The translations under genes were made by a program, and so were the position numbers. The notes below the pieces were generated by a model, which saw only the letters and a list, made by a program, of their open reading frames with translations, was not told the origin of the DNA and searched no databases. Positions 1-6,509 of a stretch of 7,668 bases of DNA are shown piece by piece. Origin of the DNA: Cyanobacteria bacterium UBA11153 (lineage in GTDB: Bacteria; Cyanobacteriota; Cyanobacteriia; Cyanobacteriales; Coleofasciculaceae). Location: positions 1 to 7,668 of the forward strand of contig DOIX01000352.1 of the NCBI GenBank assembly GCA_003511885.1, written 5' to 3'. The number at the start of each line of letters is the position of its first letter. Positions within the stretch are counted from its first letter, which is position 1.

Positions 1-65
1 CCCAGTCCCTATCCCCTATCCCCCAGTCCCTATCCCCTATCCCCCAGTCCCTATCCCCTAGCCCC
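1..65. repeat. C-rich heptamer tandem array (STRR type) with 21-bp super-unit
   Basis: The array is built of seven-base units in perfect register: one CCCCAGT followed by two CCCTATC, repeated with a 21-bp period about three times. The last unit is changed to CCCTAGC. It runs off the left edge of the window and ends at base 65, directly beside the clpP stop codon (66-68). There are ten C-runs of 3 to 5 bases, each separated by exactly three bases. The minus strand, which is the clpP sense strand, therefore has the pattern of a G-quadruplex. Heptamer repeats of this class are known in filamentous cyanobacteria. Whether this one has a function is unknown. Confidence 0.95.
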
Positions 66-674
66 TCAAACCACACCAACTGGAGTGCGTACTAGAGAAG
101 GACGACGTTCTATCACTTGGTCGATTAAACCATAATCCTTGGCTTCCTCGGCTGACATGAAGAAATCTCTTTCTGTATCATCCTGAATTCGCTCTATTGG
201 TTGATTGGTATGTTCTGCCAAAAGATCGTTAAGCTTTCTCTTGTGATAGAGGATTTCTTTGGCTTGAATTTCGATATCGGTGGCTTGCCCTTGAGCGCCT
301 CCTAAAGGTTGGTGAATCATAATCCGAGAATGAGGTAAGCTCATTCTTTTGCCACGGGCACCAGCACTGAGTAGGAATGCTCCCATACTTGCTGCCAGTC
401 CAACACATATCGTCGAGACATCCGGACGGATCTGGTTCATGGTATCGTAAATCCCCATACCTGCGGTGACGGAGCCTCCTGGAGAGTTGATGTAGAGGTA
501 AATGTCTTTTTCTGGATCTTCAGCTTCTAAAAATAGAAGTTGAGCCACAATTAAGTTGGCTAAATCTGAGTCAACCTGTTGCCCAAGAAAGACAATCCGT
601 TCTCGCAAGAGGCGAGAGTAGATATCAAAGGCGCGTTCGCCACGACCAGATTGTTCTATAACTGTAGGAATCAT
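66..674 (-). CDS. clpP: ATP-dependent Clp protease proteolytic subunit ClpP
   Basis: This 202-residue serine peptidase (family S14) forms the cytoplasmic barrel that degrades proteins unfolded by a Clp ATPase. The catalytic triad is complete: Ser96 in GLAASMG, His121 in RIMIHQP and Asp170 in ERDFFM. The oxyanion-hole glycines are at 66-67 in NSPGGSV. The triad separates an active ClpP from the inactive ClpR paralogue of cyanobacteria. Length is normal and the N-terminal presequence is very short. The ATG start gives the conserved opening MIPTVIE; upstream only a weak GAG lies about 8 bases before it. Cyanobacteria have several ClpPs. I cannot decide between ClpP1 and ClpP2 from one sequence, but the [13 protein letters not shown] and EIQAKEILY segments lean towards the type found beside clpX. 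If so, clpX should lie just beyond the left edge. It is separated from the upstream gene by 461 bases, so it probably has its own promoter. Confidence 0.96.
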   Translation of the reverse strand: MIPTVIEQSGRGERAFDIYSRLLRERIVFLGQQVDSDLANLIVAQLLFLEAEDPEKDIYLYINSPGGSVTAGMGIYDTMNQIRPDVSTICVGLAASMGAFLLSAGARGKRMSLPHSRIMIHQPLGGAQGQATDIEIQAKEILYHKRKLNDLLAEHTNQPIERIQDDTERDFFMSAEEAKDYGLIDQVIERRPSLVRTPVGVV

Positions 675-1079
675 AAAAAGTCTCGTTGGTAGGTCTTTAA
701 CTCTTGCCGATAACGTGGTCAGTTAAGACTTAGGCTGGTCAATTAACTGAAGCTGAGGCATTCAAGCCAAGTCACCGAGGGTGCGGGGTCTTGACTTTTG
801 CCAATAGCTACTCGGGCTACTCCCAATTCTAACAGCTCGTTGACAATTATTCTGGTTGAGTGGTGTAAATCATAATATATATAATTATTCTCGTTTCCGA
901 TCTGATTCTCTATCCATATCTCTTAACCCTCTTTAATTAATCCTTCCTATCTCGATATTTGTTTTTTTTAGAGAATCGGCAATTTCCCCTCTTTCCAGCT
1001 AGATATGACTAGCCCGAAATATGGATTTTGCTTTGAGCCATTGGGACATGTTTAAACGCCAGAGTCCAGTCGCACCAAT
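675..1079. other. intergenic region upstream of clpP
   Basis: No gene is visible in these 405 bases. They must contain the clpP promoter unless transcription reads through from the upstream gene. The best candidate zone is the AT-rich stretch at about 870-890, which on the minus strand offers TATTAT-like -10 hexamers, but no convincing -35 lies at the right distance. Other structure includes the 8-bp dyad at 719-750 and a small 5-bp inverted repeat GCTAG/CTAGC at 998-1013. There is also a run of eight T at 962-969 with no stem before it. No tRNA or other structured RNA gene was recognised. Confidence 0.6.
719..750. promoter_or_regulatory. 8-bp inverted repeat in the clpP leader
   Basis: TCAGTTAA (719-726) and its exact reverse complement TTAACTGA (743-750) are separated by 16 bases. 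A near direct repeat is superimposed: GGTCAGTTAA against GGTCAATTAA. The dyad lies 45 to 76 bases upstream of the clpP ATG, a place that fits an operator or a leader hairpin. No known regulator motif was recognised, and the match could be chance in AT-rich DNA. Confidence 0.3.
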
Positions 1080-1122
1080 CTTTTAACTTTTAACTTTATA
1101 ACTTTCGATTTTTGACTTTTGC
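1080..1122. repeat. degenerate heptamer array, CTTTTAA type
   Basis: Six units stand in a row: CTTTTAA, CTTTTAA, an eight-base CTTTATAA, CTTTCGA, TTTTTGA and CTTTTGC. All but one are seven bases long and all but one begin with C followed by TTT. The array lies 13 bases beyond the stop codon of the coiled-coil gene (minus strand). Its decay suggests an old member of the same class as the cleaner arrays elsewhere in the window. Confidence 0.75.
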
Positions 1123-1135
1123 TACATACATCTAT

Positions 1136-1675
1136 CTATAGCTCTTCCTTTTTTCTGAAATTCTCTTCTTTTTTTCTGAGATTCTCTTCCCACTCTTCAA
1201 GTCGCTGCCGTTGCTGTTTCAATTCGGCTTCTTTCTCTTTCAACTGTTCTGCCATTCGATCGAGTCGCTGCTTTTGTTGTTCTAATTCTTGCTCTGTGGC
1301 TGTAATGCGATCCCGACGGGCTTCAAATTCGGCTCGCTGACGTGTCAAATCCTGACTTTGTGAGGTTAAATCTCTCCGCCATTCTTCAGTACGTGCTGCT
1401 TCCTCTTGAAAAAAGCTTGGGGTAATGCCATGGCTGAGATATTTCTGGATCGTCGTTAGCACCCAGTCTTTTGCGGGTGCAATGGACTTAACTTCTTGAC
1501 CATCAGAAAGTTCGATCAAGACTAACAATCCCTCCTGAAGGGAATTAATGTCAGTCGAGATCGCTCTTTCTGGGTTGATTACTGCCCAGCAATGATCTGA
1601 TTGTTGGCAGGCTAGCAATTGTAGTTTTACTCCGCCTACATCCTCATTCTTTTCCACTAGGGCCAGGTGTAGCAT
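1136..1675 (-). CDS. unrecognised protein with C-terminal coiled coil
   Basis: This gene encodes 179 residues with no signal peptide or membrane segment, so it is probably cytoplasmic. Residues 1-85 look like a small globular domain (MLHLALVEKN onwards, mixed hydrophobic strands, Trp30 and Trp71). I do not recognise its fold or function. Residues 92-179 are highly charged helix, rich in Glu, Arg, Lys and Gln. Leucine occurs at every seventh position: 131, 138, 145, 152, 159 and 166, then Phe173. That pattern predicts a coiled coil, or a stable single helix because the second core position is mostly polar. The ATG is chosen because an in-frame TAA lies three codons upstream; AGGA stands very close to it, closer than a good ribosome site should. 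The start is 125 bases downstream of the valS stop on the same strand, so read-through from valS is possible. The last two heptads are a recent DNA duplication. Confidence 0.85.
   Translation of the reverse strand: MLHLALVEKNEDVGGVKLQLLACQQSDHCWAVINPERAISTDINSLQEGLLVLIELSDGQEVKSIAPAKDWVLTTIQKYLSHGITPSFFQEEAARTEEWRRDLTSQSQDLTRQRAEFEARRDRITATEQELEQQKQRLDRMAEQLKEKEAELKQQRQRLEEWEENLRKKEENFRKKEEL
1142..1189 (-). repeat. 21-bp tandem duplication inside the coiled-coil gene
   Basis: Bases 1142-1162 and 1163-1183 are 19/21 identical, differing by two transitions, and a further seven-base partial copy follows at 1184-1190. Each unit encodes one heptad: NLRKKEE then NFRKKEE, before the final Leu179. 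The unit equals one coiled-coil heptad, so copy number can change without breaking the frame. The sense strand has runs of seven and six A here, a likely place for polymerase slippage. Confidence 0.9.
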
Positions 1676-1680
1676 TTCCT

Positions 1681-1722
1681 GTTAGTTGTTAGTTGTTTGT
1701 TTTTTTTGTTTTTTGTTGTTTC
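1681..1722. repeat. degenerate heptamer array, GTTAGTT type
   Basis: Two exact GTTAGTT units and one GTTTGTT unit (1681-1701) are followed by T-rich units of about seven bases ending near 1722. The array lies between the valS stop and the start of the coiled-coil gene, only five bases upstream of that gene's ATG. It therefore occupies the region where a promoter or ribosome site would be expected. On the sense strand it reads as CAACTAAC-like and A-rich. Confidence 0.7.
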
Positions 1723-1800
1723 GTAATTACTCTTAACCCACAACTTATAACAAATAGATGATAGGTGAGTCACTCAGTCCAGCCGATTTTTCTCTTCTTT

Positions 1801-4581
1801 CTAGAGTCGATTGATGCGATTGCGCAGGATCTCGGCTTGATGTAATGCTTCACTTAAAGCATTTTTCGCACTCTCGACTACTTCGGGAGGGGCTTTCCTG
1901 ACAAAGTTTTCATTTGCCAGACGGCTGGAGATGGATTTGGCTTCTCCTTCTACTTTACCTAAGTTTTTGGTTAATTTGACTCGGAGGTCTTCGACATCGA
2001 CGACTCCTGCTAGGGGAATCAAGACTTGGGTGGTACCAACTACACCAGCCATGGTTGTCTTAATCTCTTCTGTTAGGGATGGAGTAATTGTCAATTTTTG
2101 GACTTCTGCTAAGTCTTGAATGTAAGATTTACCTGCTTCCATTATTTGACGAGCGTTACTCTCCTCACTTTGGAGGATGGCTGACACTTTGACTCCTCGC
2201 TTGATTCCTGCCTCAGCCCGGAGGTTCCGAATTGTGCGAATCGTGCTAATAAGGAGCGCGAATTTCTCCTCTAAGCCTGAGTCAATCGGTGAGTTTTGAG
2301 ATAAAGATTCTACCTCAGAACTGCCTAATTCTGGTAATTGTTGTAGGGCCAAAACCTCGGTGGATTTTTGGGTGAGGGAATGCCATATTTCTTCTGTGAT
2401 ATGAGGCATAAATGGATGGAGGAGTTTCAGGATACCCTCTAAGACGTAGGCAAGGGTTTTTTGGGCAATCACTCGGGTGGGAGATGTTGCTTCTTGCCGC
2501 AGTCTGGATTTAACTAGTTCAATGTACCAGTCACAGAAGTCTCCCCAGATAAATTCATAGAGTCCCTTGGCTGCTTCTCCTAAAGCGTAGTTGTCCAGAT
2601 CGTCGTTGGTTTGACGCACCACTTGATGGAAGCGAGACAAGATCCAGCGATCGCATAATTCTAACCCTGTGACGTTCTCTTCCTTGTCAATCCCGGCATC
2701 CAGGGGAGAGCCTAATGCCTCTGGTGTCTTGCCATCTAGATTCATCATGACAAACCGGGCTGCATTCCAGAGTTTGTTGGCAAAGTTCCGCGATGCTTCT
2801 ACTGATGCTGATTCGTCTGTTTGGCGATTATACTCCAACCGAATATCTTGACCTGCCCCTGCTACTTCCCGAATTAGGGTGTAGCGCAAGGCATCACTCC
2901 CATATTTGTCAATCAAAATTAGGGGATCGATGCCGTTATTGGCGGTTTTGGACATTTTTTTGTTGTTTTCATCCCTGACTAAGCCGTGGATGTAAACTGT
3001 CTCAAAAGGCATTTTTCCTGTAAAATGTCCCCCCATCATGGTCATTCGGGCTACCCAGAAGAAGATGATGTCAAAGCCTGTTACCAGGGTTGTGGTTGGA
3101 TAGTATGTTTTGAGATCGATGGTTTCATTAGGCCAACCCATGGTGGAAAAAGGCCATAATCCTGACGAAAACCAGGTGTCGAATACGTCGGGGTCTTGTT
3201 TTAGTTTGACATTTTTGCCAAATTGTGCTACGGCCTTTTCTTGGGCTTCCTCCTCATTACGAGCGACTACGAAGGGTGTACGATCTTGAATTTCGCCATC
3301 GGTTTCGCTGACTGCGTACCAGGCGGGAATTTGATGTCCCCACCAAAGTTGGCGGGAAATACACCAATCTTCTAATTTTACCAGCCAATCCCGGTAAACT
3401 TTTGTCCAACGTTCGGGGACAAATTGAGGGGAGTTATGTTTGTCCTGGAATTCTAGGGCGCAATCGGCTAGGGGGCGAATTTTGACAAACCACTGAGTGG
3501 AGAGAAGGGGTTCGATAGGGACTTTGCCGCGATCGCTATAGGGGACTGTATGCTTGTAATCTTCTATCTTAACTAGGTATCCATCCTCTTCAAGGCGCTG
3601 TACTACTTTCTGACGGGCTTCGTATCTGTCTTGCCCTTGAAAAATTCCGGCATGTTCGTTTAAAGTGCCGTCCTTATTCATGATGTTAATAAATGGTAAC
3701 TTATGCCGATGACCCATTTGAAAGTCGTTGGGATCGTGGGCGGGGGTTACTTTGACGCAACCTGTCCCAAAAGTGGGGTCAACTAATTCATCGGCAATAA
3801 TCGGAATTTCTCTGTCCATTATTGGTAGAGTAACGGTTTTCCCGATTAAATTCTGATATCTTTCGTCATTGGGGTTAACCGCAACAGCGGTATCCCCTAA
3901 CATTGTTTCTGGTCTAGTAGTTGCCACTGTCAAATAACCGCTACCATCAGTGAGAGGATACCGGAAATGCCATAAATTACCTTCAACTTCCTTATTTTCC
4001 ACCTCCACATCGGATACGGCTGACTGAGAGGCGGGACACCAGTTGACAAGATATTCGCCTCGGTAAACCAATCCCTCCTCATAAAGTCGGACAAATGCTT
4101 CCTGTACGGCTTTGGATAAGCCTTCATCCATGGTAAATCTTTGTCTTGACCAATCTGCTGATACACCTAAGCGGCGCAGTTGGTTAACAATGGCAGTGCC
4201 GGATTCTTCTTTCCACTGCCAAGCCCTTTCCAGAAATTTTTCCCGCCCTAATTCATAACGGGTTTTGCCTTCAGTTTTGAGCTGTTTTTCCAGCATCGTA
4301 TGGACGGCGATGCTAGCATGATCGGTTCCTGGTAACCAGAGGGTATTTCGCCCTTTCATCCGGTGGTAGCGCACCAGGGTGTCAATCAGGGCACTCTCGA
4401 AGGCATGACCTATATGCAAGCTACCTGTAACATTAGGTGGTGGAATGACAATGGAGTAGGGTTTGCCAGGATGTTGTGGGTTGGCTTTGAATACTTGATG
4501 TTCTTCCCAAAACTTCTGCCATTTAGCTTCAGTAGTGGTTGGGTTGTATTGGGTTAGGAGGGTAGGAGTCTTTGCCGTCAT
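1801..4581 (-). CDS. valS: valyl-tRNA synthetase
   Basis: ValRS is a class Ia aminoacyl-tRNA synthetase that attaches valine to tRNA-Val in the cytoplasm and hydrolyses mischarged threonine. At 926 residues it has the usual bacterial length. Visible in order are the HIGH motif at 56-59 in [13 protein letters not shown] and the editing (CP1) domain at about 200-350. The editing site includes [10 protein letters not shown] at 221-230 and AHDPNDF at 281-287. Next is the second half of the catalytic domain, with [13 protein letters not shown] at 465-477. The KMSKS loop appears as KMSKT at 542-546, a conservative Ser/Thr change. The anticodon-binding helical domain spans about 640-800. The C-terminal coiled-coil arm, about 862-926, contacts tRNA in this family. 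The ATG gives a normal N-terminus, with no clear ribosome site before it. It is transcribed divergently from ilvN. No sign of truncation or frameshift. Confidence 0.98.
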   Translation of the reverse strand: MTAKTPTLLTQYNPTTTEAKWQKFWEEHQVFKANPQHPGKPYSIVIPPPNVTGSLHIGHAFESALIDTLVRYHRMKGRNTLWLPGTDHASIAVHTMLEKQLKTEGKTRYELGREKFLERAWQWKEESGTAIVNQLRRLGVSADWSRQRFTMDEGLSKAVQEAFVRLYEEGLVYRGEYLVNWCPASQSAVSDVEVENKEVEGNLWHFRYPLTDGSGYLTVATTRPETMLGDTAVAVNPNDERYQNLIGKTVTLPIMDREIPIIADELVDPTFGTGCVKVTPAHDPNDFQMGHRHKLPFINIMNKDGTLNEHAGIFQGQDRYEARQKVVQRLEEDGYLVKIEDYKHTVPYSDRGKVPIEPLLSTQWFVKIRPLADCALEFQDKHNSPQFVPERWTKVYRDWLVKLEDWCISRQLWWGHQIPAWYAVSETDGEIQDRTPFVVARNEEEAQEKAVAQFGKNVKLKQDPDVFDTWFSSGLWPFSTMGWPNETIDLKTYYPTTTLVTGFDIIFFWVARMTMMGGHFTGKMPFETVYIHGLVRDENNKKMSKTANNGIDPLILIDKYGSDALRYTLIREVAGAGQDIRLEYNRQTDESASVEASRNFANKLWNAARFVMMNLDGKTPEALGSPLDAGIDKEENVTGLELCDRWILSRFHQVVRQTNDDLDNYALGEAAKGLYEFIWGDFCDWYIELVKSRLRQEATSPTRVIAQKTLAYVLEGILKLLHPFMPHITEEIWHSLTQKSTEVLALQQLPELGSSEVESLSQNSPIDSGLEEKFALLISTIRTIRNLRAEAGIKRGVKVSAILQSEESNARQIMEAGKSYIQDLAEVQKLTITPSLTEEIKTTMAGVVGTTQVLIPLAGVVDVEDLRVKLTKNLGKVEGEAKSISSRLANENFVRKAPPEVVESAKNALSEALHQAEILRNRINRL

Positions 4582-4824
4582 GCTGGAAAGTTTAATTTTA
4601 CCTAAAATTGTGCCATATCGAGTGAGAAGGTTTAGAAATAAGCTATAGCAAAAATCCGATCAATGCCACCATAGGGCTGGTGGCGGTAATGCTACTTAGT
4701 ACAAGCTTTGAAATTCTTGTCTCTAATCCGGTGGACGAAAACACTGTGAGAGGCTATCTTTTTCTCTTACTAGTCTTTAGGTCAGTTTACCGGAGGAATT
4801 GGATATTTGCTTGGGGGGAGGGGA

Positions 4825-4868
4825 GAGTGCCACACCGGATGCCCTGGTGGGGAGTGGCACACCGGATG
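4825..4868. repeat. 17-bp direct repeats 27 bp apart with an overlapping inverted repeat
   Basis: Bases 4825-4841 and 4852-4868 match at 16 of 17 positions; both end in CACACCGGATG. The single difference (C to G) makes the second copy begin with GTGGCAC, the exact reverse complement of GTGCCAC in the first copy. The same DNA can therefore form a 7-bp stem (4827-4833 with 4854-4860) with a 20-base loop. The element lies 117 to 160 bases upstream of the ilvN ATG and just upstream of the probable ilvN -10 region, a plausible place for paired regulator sites. Confidence 0.6.
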
Positions 4869-4875
4869 AAAGGGC

Positions 4876-4883
4876 GCGATCGC
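4876..4883. repeat. HIP1 palindrome GCGATCGC
   Basis: HIP1 is an eight-base palindrome strongly over-represented in many cyanobacterial genomes. This copy is intergenic, upstream of ilvN. Three more lie inside genes: 2647-2654 and 3529-3536 in valS, and 6819-6826 in the oxidoreductase gene. They support a cyanobacterial origin. Confidence 0.95.
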
Positions 4884-4890
4884 AAAAAGC

Positions 4891-4906
4891 TGCGATAATA
4901 TAAAAT
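4891..4906 (+). promoter_or_regulatory. probable -10 region for ilvN
   Basis: TGCGATAAT (4891-4899) matches an extended -10 element, TG plus one base plus a hexamer with five of six bases of TATAAT. An overlapping alternative, TAAAAT (4901-4906), also matches five of six. No good -35 hexamer lies 16 to 18 bases upstream, which suits an extended -10 promoter or activator dependence. It would give a leader of roughly 75 to 80 bases before the ATG at 4985. Confidence 0.4.
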
Positions 4907-4984
4907 AATCTGCCAACATACCTATTGACCTTGGCATTGAAATTTCGATCGGTGAGTGCTTGCCGACTCAATTTTTTGTCTTGT

Positions 4985-5503
4985 ATGAAACATACCCTTT
5001 CGGTTTTAGTTGAAGATGAAGCTGGGGTTTTAACCCGAATTGCTGGTTTATTTGCCCGTCGGGGCTTTAATATTGAAAGTTTGGCTGTAGGTCCAGCCGA
5101 ACAGGTTGGTATCTCTCGGATTACAATGGTGGTTCCGGGTGATGAAGGTTCGATAGAACAGCTCACTAAGCAACTCTACAAGTTGATTAATGTTCTGAAG
5201 GTACAGGATATCACTACTGTGCCTTGTGTGGAACGAGAGTTGATGCTACTTAAGGTTAATGCTACTAGTTCGTCGCGATCGGAGATTATTGAATTGGCTC
5301 AGGTATTCCGGGCACGAGTGGTGGATATTGCTGAGGATTCCTTAACTCTGGAAGTGGTGGGAGATCCTGGTAAAATGGTGGCAATTGTTCAAGTATTGAG
5401 CAAGTTTGGTATTAAGGAAATTGCTCGGACTGGTAAAATTTCTCTCATCCGCGAGTCTGGTGTTAATACTGAATATCTTAAGTCTTTAGAAGCCAAAGTA
5501 TAA
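4985..5503 (+). CDS. ilvN: acetolactate synthase small (regulatory) subunit
   Basis: IlvN (also called IlvH) binds and activates the catalytic subunit of acetohydroxyacid synthase. That enzyme performs the first common step of valine, leucine and isoleucine synthesis, and IlvN makes it sensitive to valine. The product is 172 residues, the normal length. An N-terminal ACT domain (about 1-78) carries the allosteric site. Gly14 and Asn29 match positions known from the E. coli IlvH protein to be needed for valine inhibition, so feedback is probably intact. The C-terminal domain (about 80-160) includes [11 protein letters not shown] longer reading from TTG at 4925 would add 20 residues. The ATG at 4985 is preferred because [19 protein letters not shown] is the conserved family start. 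No clear ribosome site precedes it. The large subunit gene ilvB is not in the window. Confidence 0.96.
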   Translation: MKHTLSVLVEDEAGVLTRIAGLFARRGFNIESLAVGPAEQVGISRITMVVPGDEGSIEQLTKQLYKLINVLKVQDITTVPCVERELMLLKVNATSSSRSEIIELAQVFRARVVDIAEDSLTLEVVGDPGKMVAIVQVLSKFGIKEIARTGKISLIRESGVNTEYLKSLEAKV

Positions 5504-5538
5504 TTGGTTTTTGGTATTTTTTTCTTGGTTATTGGTTG
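5504..5538 (+). repeat. heptamer array, TTGGTTA type, directly after the ilvN stop
   Basis: Five units lie in perfect seven-base register from the first base after the ilvN TAA: TTGGTTT, TTGGTAT, TTTTTTC, TTGGTTA and TTGGTTG. The unit TTGGTTA is the reverse complement of TAACCAA, which is the unit of the array at 6510-6586. The gap to the converging stop codon of the next gene is only 68 bases, so this array fills half of it. Confidence 0.85.
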
Positions 5539-5571
5539 TTAAACTAATAATAAATTACTCATAAGAAAAGA

Positions 5572-6351
5572 TCAGGGAAATTGCTGATTTGGTGAGGCGA
5601 GGGATCTAATCGTTTCCATTCCCCATCCTGCCAAAGGGTGATTCAGTTTGCTCAAAAAGTCCCACCCCTGGCGATACCTGAGAATTAATTCGGGTAGCTT
5701 CTTTTTTTTATTGTCGTGTTTCTCCGCTGCTTGATGTAAAATTTCTGCGATTAATTCCGGTGAGTTTAAGTTTAAATGAGCGCCATTGAGATTGACTCCA
5801 CTCAAATTTGCTCCCCTCAAATCCGCACCTTTGAGATTAGCACGACTTAAATCTGCTTTCGTCAAGTTTGCACCCAATAATAGAGCATAACTCAGATCTG
5901 CTTCAATTAAGTTAGCATGACTGAGATTAGTCTTACTGAGATCGGTATTGCTGAAATTAGAACCAAATAGATTAGTATTGCTCAAATCCGCACTAGTCAG
6001 ATTAGCTTGATGAAGGTTAGTACCAACTAATTTATCTCCACTTAACTTAGCGCCTATTAATTTCGCACGGATTAATTTTGCCCCACTCAGGTTTGCATCA
6101 ATTAAATTAGCATCAATCAAGATACCATCTGTGAGGATTGCTGCGACGAGAATTGCGCCACTTAAATTAGTATTTAATAATATAGCTTGACTGAGATCGG
6201 TACCAAATAAAAGAGCATTGCTTAAATCGGCATTGCTAAAATTAGCAGTACTTAGTTTTTCGGTAATTAAGGTTGCGCCACTGAGGTTTAAACCAGAAAA
6301 ATTACGTTTTTTCTGGTTATATTGCTCAATAATTTGGTTCCCTTTATCCAT
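5572..6351 (-). CDS. pentapeptide-repeat protein with C-terminal extension
   Basis: The product is 259 residues. After a short N-terminal helix (about 1-15), residues 16-195 are 36 consecutive pentapeptides of the A(D/N)LSx type. Every block has Leu or Phe at the centre and no residue is inserted or lost. This predicts a right-handed quadrilateral beta-helix of nine complete coils. Residues 196-259 are different: SPELIAEILHQAAEKH looks helical, then comes a lysine cluster (KKKK) and a segment with WDFLSKLNHPLAGWG. I do not recognise this extension. There is no signal peptide or membrane segment, so a cytoplasmic location is likely. Such proteins are abundant in cyanobacteria and mostly of unknown role; some relatives (Qnr, MfpA) mimic DNA and bind gyrase, but nothing here shows that. 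It converges on ilvN. No ribosome site is seen; a heptamer array begins nine bases before the ATG. Confidence 0.93.
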   Translation of the reverse strand: MDKGNQIIEQYNQKKRNFSGLNLSGATLITEKLSTANFSNADLSNALLFGTDLSQAILLNTNLSGAILVAAILTDGILIDANLIDANLSGAKLIRAKLIGAKLSGDKLVGTNLHQANLTSADLSNTNLFGSNFSNTDLSKTNLSHANLIEADLSYALLLGANLTKADLSRANLKGADLRGANLSGVNLNGAHLNLNSPELIAEILHQAAEKHDNKKKKLPELILRYRQGWDFLSKLNHPLAGWGMETIRSLASPNQQFP

Positions 6352-6360
6352 ATAAATAGC

Positions 6361-6402
6361 AGTTGACAGTTGACAGTTGACAGTTGACAGTTGACAGTTG
6401 AC
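6361..6402. repeat. six perfect heptamers (AGTTGAC)6
   Basis: Six identical AGTTGAC units occupy 6361-6402. The array lies nine bases upstream of the pentapeptide gene's ATG, so it is probably inside that gene's leader or promoter. On the plus strand each unit junction creates TTGACA, the consensus -35 hexamer, but no gene lies downstream in that direction. Perfect identity of the units suggests recent expansion and likely variation in copy number between strains. Confidence 0.97.
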
Positions 6403-6420
6403 AATTATTTAAAAGGAATC

Positions 6421-6444
6421 AAACCCTTGACATAGCAAGGGTTT
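6421..6444. other. 9-bp perfect inverted repeat
   Basis: AAACCCTTG (6421-6429) and CAAGGGTTT (6436-6444) pair perfectly around a six-base loop. It lies 148 bases beyond the stop of the oxidoreductase gene (minus strand) and 70 bases before the pentapeptide gene's ATG. It could end transcription of the first gene, but no run of U follows the stem in that direction, so it is not a classic intrinsic terminator. An operator for the pentapeptide gene is the alternative. Confidence 0.5.
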
Positions 6445-6509
6445 AAGTCTCTATTCATGACGTTATTTCTGTGGATCCCGATGTGGCGGTTACTAGAGCA
6501 AACAACAAT

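Larger units (their letters stand above)
4582..4984. promoter_or_regulatory. divergent valS/ilvN intergenic region
   Basis: About 400 bases with no convincing gene must hold the promoters of valS (leftward) and ilvN (rightward). Visible structure includes a 6-bp GC-rich hairpin, GCCACC/GGTGGC with an 8-base loop (4665-4684), 81 bases upstream of the last base before the valS ATG. A cluster of direct and inverted repeats lies at 4825-4868, followed by a HIP1 site at 4876-4883 and an AT-rich -10 zone at 4891-4906. No T-box, known riboswitch or valine-rich leader peptide was recognised. It is the only gap between genes here that lacks a heptamer array. Confidence 0.7.

Noticed and set aside
542..546. 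KMSKT in place of KMSKS in ValRS as a sign of an inactive or unusual enzyme (the coordinates given are residue numbers)
   Set aside because: Thr for Ser at the last position is conservative, and all other motifs, including HIGH and the editing site, are intact.
840..876. Plus-strand promoter, TTGACA with CATAAT
   Set aside because: The spacing is 25 bases, too long, and no plus-strand gene or structured RNA follows.
1119..1340. Plus-strand reading frame of 73 codons, Ser- and Cys-rich
   Set aside because: It lies opposite the coiled-coil gene, and its composition is the simple complement of Glu/Lys/Arg-rich codons. It has no domain features.
4680..4898. Plus-strand reading frame of 72 codons between valS and ilvN
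   Set aside because: It crosses the repeats, the HIP1 site and the probable ilvN promoter. It has no ribosome site or recognisable protein pattern.
4925..4984. TTG-initiated 20-residue extension of IlvN, or a leader peptide for attenuation
   Set aside because: The ATG at 4985 gives the conserved IlvN start. The extra residues are not enriched in valine, isoleucine or leucine beyond chance, and no terminator/antiterminator pair is seen.
4777..5166. Minus-strand reading frame of 129 codons overlapping the start of ilvN
   Set aside because: It runs through the ilvN coding sequence and the promoter repeats, with low-complexity content and no recognisable family.
5493..5523. Weak hairpin CCAAA/TTTGG followed by seven T after ilvN, as an intrinsic terminator
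   Set aside because: The stem is only five AT-rich base pairs with a 12-base loop and overlaps the stop codon. The T run belongs to a heptamer unit.
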